A stretch of DNA of 64,000 bases from Heterobilharzia americana (taxonomy: Eukaryota > Platyhelminthes > Trematoda > Strigeidida > Schistosomatidae). The position numbers and the translations under genes are program-made. Position 1 is the first letter of the stretch. Each line of letters begins with the position of its first letter. Below are positions 26,636 through 37,190 of this stretch, piece by piece. The notes under the pieces are model-generated. The model did no database searches, was not told the DNA's origin, and was given only the letters and a program-made list of their open reading frames with translations. Location: contig OX104128.1 of NCBI GenBank assembly GCA_944470555.2, positions 40,593,920 to 40,657,919 on the forward strand. Reading direction: 5' to 3'.

Positions 26636-27581
26636 AAGTCAAGGTTTGAAGAGTGTTTGCACATGTTCCTTCTGGATATACAACTGAAGTTTCGAGCTGT
26701 GAATTTCCGAAGCTTCCGTTGTACATCCCAAACATTCTTGGATGGTTTTATTTAACGTTTTGAGAACTTTGAATGAGGTTTTCAATGAAGCAAGATCTCC
26801 AACTTCTACGATGTGATGGTTTTGTGCTCACTTTCTAGCTACCGAAATGGGAAATTTCGGAGAGGGTATAGTACGGCAGACGTACTAAGCTTCACAGCAG
26901 CAAGTGCATTTGTAAATGCACACTGATGATGTTTAGGGTATCAACGTTTTTCACGCAGTGATGAAGCAACTGTTAAAATGAGAACACAGTGTGGAAGTTT
27001 GAAGCATAGAATGGTGTACCGAGGGATGTTTTGTAAACACTAAGGAAGGATATTTGCAGTCATTTCGACTTTGAAAACGAGAATAACTCACAGTATTTCC
27101 TTCGAAGTTACACGAATCTGCTTCACAGTGTTCTTTTCATCCATGGTCTCCTATATGGATCTGAATGGGTAACTATGCTCTCCGAGGGCATCTAATTCTT
27201 GAAGAAGTGTGTCACTAGAGCATATCTTTATTATGCGTAGTGAGAGTAGGTGGATAAGGTTCCTAATCCTACCTAAAGGTACCTAACTTCGAAAGTTGGT
27301 CAGTTGCTTGTTCCCAAAAAAGCTTTCTGTAGATGGAAATTTAAGTGGAGTTTTCAGGTCTGCTTTGTCGCTTGGTGTTAAGAAAATGAAACATCGAGTC
27401 TGATGCAGTTTTGAGTGCAAATTTAAAGAAAAGGTGGTTGTTGTTGACATTTCGAAGGAGGTGTTTAAGGTCCATATTGTCATCACAAACATTGAAGATA
27501 TCCTTGATGAAACTTCTGTATACATGGAGTTTGAAATAAGTAGTCCCTTTTATTAATTTGGATAATGTAATTAGAAGACAC

Positions 27582-27829
27582 AGATTATCTGAAAAATGTG
27601 ATGTATTAGCACTATACACTTCGAACAATCTGATCACACATTTACTTGTTAAGGCATTATATATGAAAACTGGAAGTGGCGGAAGGATAAATATGACATG
27701 AAGGAATTCAATGATAAGAAAGATAATGAGAGGAATAAAAGATAAGATTTGAAGACAATCTTGGTAATACAATAAAATAAGCATTACTAAGGTAGGCTTA
27801 ATGTAAGGACAAACTGTTTTTGCACACAC
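27582..27829 (-). repeat. Inner PLE 3' tail, left arm of an inverted repeat
   Basis: About 248 bp whose reverse complement matches 28418-28651 with scattered mismatches and small indels. Matching landmarks are TTTGTCCTTACATTA near one end, TACCAAGATTGTCTTCAAATC in the middle and TTTTCAGATAATCT at the other end. It overlaps the very end of the PLE ORF. Confidence 0.85.
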
Positions 27830-28392
27830 AATGGGGGGTAAAGTTTAATTATGGCTAGTGCCGCAACAAACTTAAGTATACGCCCCTGACAGTTTCGGTA
27901 CAAAATTGTAAAGGCTGTCTTGATATCGATTCTGTGACTCTCATCTATGACGTGTTTCGCGATGGATGATGATGGTTGTCTGCCATTTACGCTTATCAAT
28001 GTTTGTGAATCCAGCCGCTTTCGCAGCCACTTTGGAACATGTTCCCCTACCCTCAAGTGCATATCACGATTAGTCCTCCCTATGTATGTTTGTCCACACA
28101 TAAATGTAAATTTATAAACGCAGTGGGATGTGACACAGTCGTTTATACAGCGTTGAGGTCTAGGTAGCAGCTTAGCTGCATAGTACGTTCTGCTAACAGC
28201 AGACCTTAACTTTCTTTTGAATATTATGCTGTTAGGTTCTACTCTGCATGGTAACGCGATGTAAACGCATTTTGTCGAAACAGAGTACAGATTAGGTGTG
28301 AATCCTCGCTGAGTTTTGCAGTGGTTTATGAACTTCAATGGATATCCATTTTCCACTAACGTTCCCGTTAGTATTTTGATATCACCATCCAT
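27787..28392 (-). pseudogene. PLE C-terminal ORF with GIY-YIG endonuclease domain
   Basis: A 201-residue open frame with no internal stop. Residues 1-75 match the PLE linker (TLVENGYPLKFINHC, then FKRKLRSAVSRTYYAAKL). The nuclease domain starts at CVYKFTFMCG (91-100), with YIGRT at 103-107, GEHVPKW at 116-122 and SSIAKHVIDESH at 142-153. The ORF ends LCVQKQFVLTLSLP. In the usual E-A-L-A-I motif of these nucleases this copy reads A-A-L-A-I (about 177-181), so the presumed catalytic Glu appears lost. The RT domain is absent. The long open frame suggests a relatively recent insertion. Confidence 0.82.
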
Positions 28393-28417
28393 TGAGCTTT
28401 CCCTTTTCTTCCACTAA

Positions 28418-28651
28418 GTGTGCAAAAAACAGTTTGTCCTTACATTACGCCTACCTTGGTAATGCCCATTTTATCGTATTACCAAGATTGTCTTCAAATC
28501 TTATCTTTTATTCCTCTCATTATCTTCCTTATCATTGAATTCCTTTGTCATATTTGTCCTCCCCCCACTTTCAGTTTTCATTAACAAGTAAATGTGTGAT
28601 CAGATTGTTCGAAATGTATAGTGCTAATACATCACGTTTTTCAGATAATCT
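28418..28651 (+). repeat. Inverted copy of the PLE tail, right arm
   Basis: About 234 bp matching the left arm (27582-27829) in opposite orientation. It sits directly at the 5' junction of the inner PLE, next to the target-site duplication at 28654. About 49 bp of the outer end of the left arm (27533-27581) is not present here. Confidence 0.85.
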
Positions 28652-29064
28652 AAATGGAGTTTATCGATTTTTGGGAGGAATATACTAACCTCAAGGCTAA
28701 TCACGAAATAGTCGACAAGTAGAGGTTCGAAAGAGAATCCCACTGCTACACCATTAATTTGTCTGTAAATTTAGCCAATAAATCTGAAGTGAACGTTACA
28801 CTTACATACAAGAAGTTCGTTCATTTAGTGGTTTGGCAAGCGAACATTTAGATTTTTGAGGTGGATGGAGCTGCACAGCAAACAGATTGTTTGCGTTAAT
28901 AGTGCGCATATAAATTGTGACACAATGTCTAATGACACCATTTTTCTTCTGGACCGACTTAGTAAACTCAAATATATCAGAAACATTGTATTTCAAGTGC
29001 ACAAAGGTGGTCTCTCTCTTCTTTTAATATCGAGCATGACAAACTCCTAATATATCACACAATT

Positions 29065-30600
29065 TCAAAACGGCTCCTGCAAGAATCCTTGAACCTCCTA
29101 ATGAAATCGCTTAGATATCACTTGATGCAGATAAATAGAGGTTTACAACAGAGGTATACATACTGTTAGCTAGAATCAGTACTAAGAAATTTAGAGACGA
29201 CTTTAAACCTGAAAATGTCTATTACTGTTTGATTTGCTCGTGTGTGTGTATCTGTCTGCATCTCAAGCATTAACAGATAATATCTACTCATAAAGTGAAA
29301 TACAGCTTTCCGGATTACTGTGTTGATGATCTAATTGATCAAAGGGTGTGAATTGTATATCTATGAAGATCTTATCACGTACATGGTTTTAATTTGGAAT
29401 GTTTAGTTTTCGTTCTTCTACGTTAGATGATTTTGTAACATGATTCAGTGGTTGTTTGTATTTTTTACAGTGAATATTTACCAAGCTTCTACTTAATTAA
29501 AGAGCAAATTCTCTGTAGCTACTGGTTTTCTCTTGACAGAAAACCTATATTGGTCACATACTGGTTCAGCTATCGGTGCGACTTCACATTCAAGTTTGAA
29601 AATGTTTTCAAACTTTTTATGCTAAGGACTAAAATGCTTCTGTTTCATGTCCTCATTAGTCACATATTCGTTAAAATGGTATATCACGTAACAAACCTTG
29701 CGGCCAATGTAATCATAGTCTACTAGTCTACTAAATGTAAGAAATTAGATGAACGATTGCCAGTAGTGTTTCAGAACAGTTCCAGTGGATCATTAGTCAA
29801 ATGAAATCTGGTTGTATCTGTTAAATAGGTAATTACACTTCGGTAACGAAACCTTAACCCATCGATTCTTACTCCTGATAATCATTCATTTTATCAGAAT
29901 GTATTAGGGAGTTAGGAAGTGAAGATCAGAATCTTTCCAGTACTCTCTTGCATTCAAGAACTCATCTGCTGGCGTTAAATGATGACACGGATTTTCTCTA
30001 CTACTCAAGCTCTAAGGGGAAGTTTCACATGTTGTTAAATGTTGAAATCATCCAAACTATTTGGCTAGCTGTTTGCTGATGATTCTACCAAGTACATCTC
30101 TGACAGATGCCGGATCCTAACAGTCAGTTGACACAAAACTCTACTCAACGAGCACTTCGTACTTGTTGGTACAAAAGTTATATTCTAAACTGCTGTGAGA
30201 ATACCAGTTTCACTTTGCTACTTGTAATCATTTACCAACAGATATATTGGTTTCCCTCAATATAACCAAAAACTCAATGATAATTAATTTTTTTATAGTT
30301 TCCTCACTTATACAGTTTCACTGTTAGTATATGTATAATTTGGAAAACACCGGTCAACATTTGCAAAGCATATTTTTTCGTGAATGGTATAACTCATTGG
30401 TAAACTAACGTGTACCGATTGTTCTGCGTACGCTGAATATCCGCAACAAGCATACAAAGGGTCTTAAACGTCCAGATGAATAACCACATAAAATACATCT
30501 AGTTCAATTGAAGCATCAATTATTATTCCTTAGAAGCTAGTGATATGCTTTTGCACCGTTCAGTCTAAAAATAAACTACTACCTCAGACTGCAACATTTT
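29065..30600. other. Upstream flank of outer PLE, no clear feature
   Basis: The first ~150 bp may hold further decayed PLE sequence. The 92-codon plus-strand frame at 29448-29726 is not recognised. Confidence 0.4.
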
Positions 30601-30604
30601 TTCC

Positions 30605-31440
30605 AGAAAGCGGTGGGCAGAAATCTGAGTATGTATGGGATCTTTTTTGCACCTGCTAAAATGTAAGGTGATGCTTCAAGACTGGCCTGCAACTACTCTC
30701 AGCTTAATGATAGGGAGTGAACTGATTGAATATGTCGATCACCGCACTGACTTGTGGATTCAGATCAGCTCGAACAAGGTGGTTGGTAACGAAGTCTCAA
30801 GCTGAATACAGAAGACCCACTTGGCATTTGTCAACCTGGGTCACCTGTGATGCCGACTGGCGGGATATCAGACTATGTATCAAAATTCCAGTATACTGCA
30901 CTGTGATCCGTTCTGTTTTGTTATACGTATGCTTAGTAAAAGTAAAAGACACGAATCTAATAGAAGGTTTTGATCACAGATGTCTTTGTCGTATTGCTAG
31001 CGTTTGGTCAAATCACCATACGACCAGTGTTGAGGTCAGGGGAAGGGTACTAGGAAAAATTGGCAAGTCGGTCGTTGTTAACCTTAATCGACTGAATTGG
31101 CTTGGACATGTGCTGCACATGCTGAGCCACCCCCTACCTTGACGTGCAGTGTTAGAGGAAGGTGGATTAAATCAAAATCTGGCACAGGTTGATGAAGCCT
31201 CTGACTGTTGGTCAGAGTCATGTGAGGAGCAGCAGACTGCCTGGTTGGGGTCTTGGGGACGAAAGAAATACATACTTGTAGACTCTTGGTGACATGGTTT
31301 TAAACTGGTCACAATGCTGCAGATGTACTCACTCCTCGCCATCTTCAGAAGCTTGAATATTTGCACTCACCTTTATCTTCTAATTGTTTATTATCTCACA
31401 AAACTCTGTCTACTTTGATATCACTCTTATTCTATCCATC
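30605..31440 (+). mobile_element. Non-LTR retrotransposon 3' end, second family
   Basis: The plus strand reads, with frameshifts, KVMLQDWPATTLSL, GSELIEYVDH, GNEVSS and AFVNLGHL. The 30726-31142 frame then gives RDIRLCIKIPVYCTVIRSVLL, FDHRCLCRIASVW, VLGKIGKS and LNRLNWLGHVLHM. This is the usual C-terminal order after the RT in schistosome non-LTR elements (KxxVYxxxVRSVLLYxCETW, FDHRCLRxI, LRWLGHVLRM). The rest to about 31440 is 3' UTR shared with the fragment at 38095-38340. Family name not assigned; it differs from the RTE copies. Confidence 0.75.
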
Positions 31441-31444
31441 TGTT

Positions 31445-32250
31445 CTTTGTACACTACTTCGAAGTCTGGCAACTTGATGGAATATGTTGGTGTACTCGAT
31501 TCTAAGTTATCTTTCGGTCTTTTCATGCAATCAGAACTGTTCAAAGCTTGTACGAATCTATCAGTTATTGTAGTGACTATGAGGGCAGAGCATTCGAATT
31601 TTAATTCGCAAAACGCAAAGGTAATTTTATGAAATCCATGGGTGAGTGAATTTTAATTTATTATCAGGATCACTTGATTATCTCAGTAAGTGTTTTAGTT
31701 AGCTAACTAACATAATCTGTAATCGGATAATACTTTCATTTTTATCCCAAAATTGATGGTATATTCAAGCAGTGTACACATGTTCATATTGGTTGGTACT
31801 ATCTGTAAAAAGAAACCAAGCTAAACTTGATCAAAACAATATTATGAATAGTATGCAAGTACAGGAGGTTTTTCTTTTCCAAACAGGGGGAATATGAATT
31901 AGTCTAGACAAAAATAATAAAAAATATAATGACGAAAATGATTCTGCATCACTGAACTTTTTCCTGCTGTTGTTATTAAGAAAAAAAGTTGAAAAATCAA
32001 CAGTGAGTGATTAACAGGTGACAAACTTTGTACACAAAAACAAGAGAAGAGAAAATAACAGCAGTTTTGTAAGGATAATGAAGTTTATAAATATACAATA
32101 AAATTAAAACGGCAGTTGAACTCAGTCTTGTCTCTAGTCAGCCATGAGTTAGAAATTGGCTTAATAAAGACCAATTTTTTTCCAGTTTAACAATGTACTA
32201 TGAAAGATGAGAATTATGAATAAAGTTGAAAACGTTTTCACCATAATTGT
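31445..32250. other. 3' flank of the GPCR gene
   Basis: Possible 3' UTR on the minus strand if the hexamer at the stop codon is not used. A minus-strand AATAAA occurs near 31656. No coding feature seen. Confidence 0.45.
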
Positions 32251-32253
32251 ACG

Positions 32254-32259
32254 TTTATT
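32254..32259 (-). promoter_or_regulatory. AATAAA polyadenylation hexamer overlapping the GPCR stop codon
   Basis: On the minus strand the end of the receptor reads GGG AAA TAA ACG, so the stop codon TAA lies inside an AATAAA hexamer. If it is used, the 3' UTR would be only tens of bases. Another minus-strand AATAAA occurs near 31656, which would give a UTR of about 600 bases. Which one is used cannot be told from sequence. Confidence 0.4.
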
Positions 32260-33073
32260 TCCCTGTAAAATTTGACCGTGTACATTTCAACTTTCTACAG
32301 ATGAGTACACGTATATCGGCTCGAAAATTTGGATTCATAAATCCATATATTATGGGATTAATAGCATTATTAATATAATATAAATAAAATATAGGTAAAT
32401 ATAATGGGACATATTGAATAGCCATTAACATGGCCGGTATAAATGTTACAATATAGACAACAGCGACAACAAATAACATGGCAGCAGTTTTCAAGTTTTG
32501 AAATGCAATATTATCTTTAATTGTTTTCATAGAACGACGTGTTTTCTCTTCACTAGCTAGAAGATGACTGTTACAGTTCAGTGGAACAGTATGTGTAATC
32601 TCTGTGTTCACTGGCTGTGCATCCACTGTCTTATTGTTTTCATGCAAATTAGGACTAAGATATTTCTTCAACAAATTCAATTGATCTGATTGGTTATCAG
32701 ACTGTTGTTGTGTTTCTAGTGAAGTGGTTTTCTCATCCTCTTGTATTTCATTTTTAATAAGTATTTTTCCACAATCGAATTGTTGAATATTCTGTGAAGA
32801 CTTTGATGGGAGTATTCTGTTGTTAACAGGTTCATCTGAATTAGGGAAGTTCTGTGACGTGACCAACTTGGAGCTGGAGAAATTGTACTTACTAGGTGGT
32901 GTCTTATCCCTCTGATTGGATGAAATTTTAAGTTTTCTCGTGAAAAAATACTTTTTCGCCTGTGGGGTGTTATTACTAACAAGACTGTTGTTATTGTTTT
33001 GAGCCCCGGTATTGTTGAAGTGCCGCTTATCGCCTTTTCTAACTCCTTTCAATTCCAAGCGTTTTTTAAAAAC
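32255..33073 (-). CDS. Class A GPCR, exon 2 (ICL3, TM6, TM7, C-tail)
   Basis: This is the second and last coding exon of the receptor whose first exon ends at 48959. After the acceptor (AG at 33075-33074) the frame continues without a break: IYRSVSK joins VFKKRLELKG. The exon adds 272 residues, giving 521 in total. Residues about 250-440 form a very long third intracellular loop rich in Asn, Gln, Ser and Lys, where G-protein choice and phosphorylation are usually set. TM6 is about 445-471; the usual CWxP reads TFIP, so Phe replaces the Trp toggle at 6.48. TM7 is about 472-494 with INNAINPIIYGF, i.e. N7.45, N7.49 and NPxxY. The tail after TM7 is short, about 27 residues, with Cys residues (RKLKC) that could be palmitoylated. 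The TAA stop lies inside an AATAAA hexamer. Length and order fit a complete receptor. Confidence 0.92.
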   Translation of the reverse strand, partial: VFKKRLELKGVRKGDKRHFNNTGAQNNNNSLVSNNTPQAKKYFFTRKLKISSNQRDKTPPSKYNFSSSKLVTSQNFPNSDEPVNNRILPSKSSQNIQQFDCGKILIKNEIQEDEKTTSLETQQQSDNQSDQLNLLKKYLSPNLHENNKTVDAQPVNTEITHTVPLNCNSHLLASEEKTRRSMKTIKDNIAFQNLKTAAMLFVVAVVYIVTFIPAMLMAIQYVPLYLPIFYLYYINNAINPIIYGFMNPNFRADIRVLICRKLKCTRSNFTGK

Positions 33074-33422
33074 CTAAAAAATGAAAACAATAAGAAAAAA
33101 CTGGTTACACCCCAAAGATTCTATTGCTGGATATGTGAATCTAATGAAATTATGATGCAGATATTTGAAAAGCTAACGAAACTGTTATTACGATGCAAGT
33201 GCTTAACAAATTGCTCAGTCCACGTTGGTGGTCCTCGAAGCTGAGTAGTTTTTCAACTACTTGACTTTAGCGTTTACAAAGTGTTTGTTGGAAACCATCT
33301 TGTAGCCAAGATCACAATGTGTAGTCTCTGACACAAAGGTTTCATGAAGTAGCCGAATATGCTACTATTTCTTTCAAAAAGAACTACCACTGATTTGTCT
33401 GAAGAAATCCACAGATCAGTCT

Positions 33423-33898
33423 GGGTGGTTTCTAATTACTCAAGTTGTTTAGTATTAGTATATTTCGCTCGTTCATAACACTTGTGTCAGAAATCACATA
33501 TCGCGATCTTGGCTCAGCGGTGTGTAGCGGAAACCTTATCGAGACTACAGTTAGACAGTTGAAAAGAAGTACTCATCTGTGGGGACTGTTGACGTGTATC
33601 GTACTAGTCATTCAGAGATTGACCATCCTATTTCAGGCTTACTGGTCCATTGAATTCCGCCGCCTAAAATTCAGGTTACCTAAACTAATTCAGGTCTGTG
33701 AGCCAAATTTGCCGGGGTACACCGCTAATGAGCTTGGCGTCAAACGAGCGAAATGGCTGCCGAGTGATTGCAGCACTCTTATCTGGCTGCCGAAATATAC
33801 AGACGAACCTGAGTGGTTTCTGTCTATTCAAGTTTTTTCAGTGGTAGTGATCTTTTATTATCCGTTGATATTACTGGAATTGCCTTTGGGGTGATGTG
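33423..33898 (+). repeat. ~388-bp tandem-type repeat, locus 1
   Basis: The unit start motif GGGTGGTTTCTAATTACTCAAG at 33423 (quoted in part: GGTGGTTTCTAATTACTCAA) recurs at 33811 as GAGTGGTTTCTGTCTATTCA, 388 bp later. The body aligns by eye with 42958-43356. A 149-codon open frame (33445-33894) lies inside and is not supported as a gene. The locus is in the GPCR intron. Confidence 0.65.
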
Positions 33899-33904
33899 TG
33901 TTGC

Positions 33905-34085
33905 ACAAGAGGTGGCCATCGTGCCCCAGTAGATTAGTTGGTAAGACTATGGCGTTTGAACTGAAAGATACTGGGTTCCAGCCTCAGTGGGAACAGCATC
34001 ACTCATTGCGGTACAGGCACACCCAGCTGACTAGTCCCAAGTAGGACGAAACACGCTTCCTGGATTCCTCTATTGGTTACCAAGA
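33905..34085 (+). repeat. SM-alpha-type hammerhead SINE
   Basis: A head with GTGCCCCAGTAGATTAG and GGGTTCCAGCCTCAGTGGG is followed by ACAGCATCACTCATTGC, CAGCTGACTAGTCCCAAGTA, GGACGAAACACGC and TCCTGGATTCCTC. CTGACGA reads CTGACTA (G8 lost) and stem III is unpaired. It starts just after the ~387-bp repeat unit ending near 33898. Confidence 0.75.
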
Positions 34086-36324
34086 TCAACATGGAGCTGG
34101 TTTTGTCCTGTACAGACCTGTGAAGCACATATCAGCAACTACGTTTTTTAGACTACTTCAAATTTCAATTCATATGAACTAACTCTGAGAGTTGGCATGT
34201 TAAATAACATTTGCCTCATGAGAATTTCATGGTCAACTGGTTTTATCGGACAAGGGACTCATCACAAACCACTGACACGTGTTTCTGCAGGCAAATTTTT
34301 CAAAGTAACTGTTCAGTGAATCTACGTCATCAGTCTTCTTGTGAAAAAATGTGATTATGCGTAAAGAAGAAAGGGAGATCAAATACGTTTGATTGTTGAG
34401 ATTTATATTGATTACTAGTGATCTAGTGATGACTAATCGTGTAAAATGCACTGAACTCAACAGATATGAGAAGATAGAGAAAATGGCAAATACCAACTAA
34501 TCATCCAGTAAGCGTATAGCAGTAACCTATGAATAAGTTTAGATGACCATGAGATAAGTCACACCAGACTGGTCACACTTGTCACACTAGACATTCTTGG
34601 TTTCATTCCGTGTATTAATATTCAGGCTTTCTTAATATTATCTCCTGGTTGAAATTTCCAGGGGTACTTATAAGAGAAGTTTTACTTTGGCGTGCTTGGT
34701 GTTCATGCCTTTGATGAATAACCTAATGAGACAGAGCGAAGACAGCGTTAGTGACATGAAGTGAATGATTTTGACAAAATAAACCAAGTACTTCACAAGA
34801 ATACGTTTGTATCGGAAAACAGCAGGTGAGTGAGTGCATGTACTGACCTAAGGTTGGTCTTGTATGTACGCTCTGTCTTTTCGTTCCACCTGATGTTTTC
34901 ACTTGTATAATGATCCCTTGTAATTAAGTATCATCTTTGTCAGGTTATGAACTTGAGCCAATTCTCTTTCTAGAATCCTAACTACCATTACTATTTACCA
35001 GAGTTATAGATGTCGCCATTGGGTTTGTGGAGTTCAGAAAGCCTAGTATCTTCTGATGTCACAGGAAGCGAGTGACGAAGCTTTGTCTTCATGTTTAGTG
35101 ATCCTAACTTTTCAAAAAAAAACTATCGAAATATAAACTTGAACAAAATGCCACTTGTTCATTTCCAGATTTCAATTTAGGCTATCCTTTACACTCATCT
35201 TTCAGGAAAATGATTGGTCAATGCACGCTAATTAACTAGTGAAGGTAATTATTACTTGCCATTGTGTTTGTAAGAGAATGATTGCATAAGTTACTTTCTT
35301 TTGTAAAGAAGAGCCTGTTAATACGTGTTTTTTGTTGGAATGTCAGCAAAATATCAAGACACTATAATAACTGGATATATTCTCTTATCGTCTCAGCCGT
35401 GAGACAGTGGATTCAAACGTATTAATTCTATTCAAATTAAGTATCGATATTATTTGGGGTATAATCCACATAGACTGTAGGGAGAAGGGTAAAATTCGTG
35501 TTCTAATAACCTCAGGCATGAAATTTAAGTGTTTTTGTGTCCTGTTTTGGAATACAATTATTAACTTATAATTAACAGTAATTAGAAGCAATCCCCATCT
35601 GAAGAACACAAATCATTATGACTATTATGTGTATCAAACCTTTGTACAACTCGTGCCCTTGACTTGAATTACTCAAATAAACTGTAATGACACAAACTCA
35701 CGTAAACTAAACGGTCGCAATATCAGTCACTATAGTGTATAGGTAAATATCCAATGGCATCGTAATGAGACACTTAATTGTCAAATGGATTTGAAGTGTA
35801 GGTAGTACATGAACATAAATCATAGAATCGAATATGATCAATTGGATTTTAACGTTAACGTGTTCGCTACAAAGTTAGCAGTCCCCTAGTTCAATTCCGA
35901 TCACCTGTCTCGTGCTTCATCTTTTCTACTGGCTCTCTAGCTCATCTCACAGTATGTGATGAAAGCTCCTTCAAACCCAGTCAAGTCTCTACAAAACTTT
36001 AAGCTGCACATGAAAAGCGTTTACTGAATAAACGATAGAAGTTTTGTAAGGTCCACAGTCTTGGTATATCAGCTGATCCCAGTCGGTATTTACTAGTGGT
36101 TGTTTAGTGTTAGTCACTAGTTCAAAACGGTTATCAACTTCAGAATTTAACTGTATTCAGTGACCTATCCATTCAGTCTAGCAACAATGGAAAACTACAA
36201 GAAAGAAAATCATACTACACTTGTCGTACAGTGACTGACTAAAGTAACACAGTAGCCTAGTTAATCATGTTGTGATGTTTGAAAAGATAAATTCTGGATT
36301 CATATCTCAGTAACATCAACATCA

Positions 36325-36415
36325 GTTGCTGGGGCCCAGGTGGATCTAACCAGAAAAACTCGGATATGATGAAACACGCTTCTTTGTGTTCACTGCCAAT
36401 CACGATCCATTGCTA
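36325..36415 (+). repeat. Degraded SM-alpha-type fragment
   Basis: GGCCCAGGTGGATCTAACCAG, quoted as GCCCAGGTGGATCTAACCAG, then GATATGATGAAACACGCTTC and CACGATCCATTGCTAGCATC. It matches the order of the other copies, but few core positions survive. Confidence 0.45.
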
Positions 36416-37124
36416 GCATCTGTTTTCATTTGGTTGATCTACGGGAAATCGATCGGCATAACCACAGTCTTCATCATAAATCATCAGGAATACCTCATCA
36501 GTAAACGTGCACCTTATCGTGGAGAATATAGCCTAGTGTAAATGAGCTGTTTGGTGCACACTAGTTACTAATGACTACTGATTTATTATTCATATAAATA
36601 ATTGGTCTTGTTTAGTTCTTTCTAACTTTCAGTGATTCTCAAACTGATAGTAAACAGCGATTAGAAATGAATTGTAGTTTGTATGCATACCGAGGTCATC
36701 TGTTATCCTTAATGATAAAAAGACACAAGATGGAATGAGAACTCCGTCGACTCCGGGTGTAATTAGTGCCAATACAGAATAGTACTAGAGCAGTTTAAAT
36801 AAACAGATATGTAATGTTAGTTTTTATTGTGCTAGGTGGACATTTCACCACAGTTTCGTGCGATACCGCTGTTAGAACAATCATTTAAAGAGCTTGCTGA
36901 TTATTTTGAAGATGACGGAATTATACAGCCTACCTACAAATAGTGTCTTACAACTTTATTAAGTTTGGTAGGATTATTGAGCATTTTTCGCTCCTGTGAT
37001 TAGCACAAATTTACATATAATTAGCTTAATCAACCTACGGTTATCGCAGAAATTCACACCATCTTCAAGACATATATAAACTTGTATTATTAACCATGTG
37101 CCTGTTGAAAATTCAACCTGAGAT

Positions 37125-37190
37125 CTATAACTTAAAGAGCCAAAGATGATGGGTATGTTGTTCAATCCCTACTGAGATCCACATCACTCT
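37125..37190 (+). repeat. SM-alpha head fragment
   Basis: TTCAATCCCTACTGAGATCC followed by ACATCACTCTCTAGG resembles the B-box and ACATCACTCACTGG section of the other copies. The hammerhead part is missing. Confidence 0.35.

Larger units (their letters stand above)
27533..28653 (-). mobile_element. Inner Penelope-like element nested in another PLE (9-bp TSD)
   Basis: This 1121-bp insertion carries a 201-codon ORF with the C-terminal part of a PLE protein, plus a 3' tail. It is flanked by direct repeats ATGGAGTTT (plus strand) at 27524-27532 and 28654-28662. At its 5' end (28651-28418) is an inverted copy of its own 3' tail (27829-27582). It has no RT core, so it is a 5'-truncated copy. Terminal repeats in direct or inverted arrangement are known for Penelope-like elements. 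The host sequence is another PLE, interrupted between RT motifs B and C. Confidence 0.85.
26640..29060 (-). mobile_element. Outer Penelope-like element, split by a second PLE
   Basis: This minus-strand PLE is in two parts. The first (29060-28654) has a degraded motif A region (SLDIVSQF), CNVHFRFIG and INGVAVGFSFEPLLVDYF (motif B), ending FLPKIDKLH. The second (27532-26640) resumes with LHVYRSFIKDIFNVCDDN, where YxDD reads FIKDIF, then FHFLNTKRQSRPENS. A degraded linker and nuclease follow (CIYKCTCCCEA.YVCRT), and the C-terminal end is YIQKEHVQTLFKP near 26640. Removing the inner 1121-bp element plus one duplicate of ATGGAGTTT rejoins the frame exactly at IDKLH-VYRSF. Multiple stops and frameshifts elsewhere show it is dead. 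Confidence 0.82.

Noticed and set aside
27341..27829. 162-codon minus-strand ORF as a single gene
   Set aside because: It runs across the junction of the inner PLE tail and the outer PLE RT; the two parts belong to different elements.
33445..33894. 149-codon plus-strand ORF
   Set aside because: It lies within the ~388-bp repeat unit; the matching locus at 43 kb has stops in the aligned frame, so it is a chance frame in a repeat.
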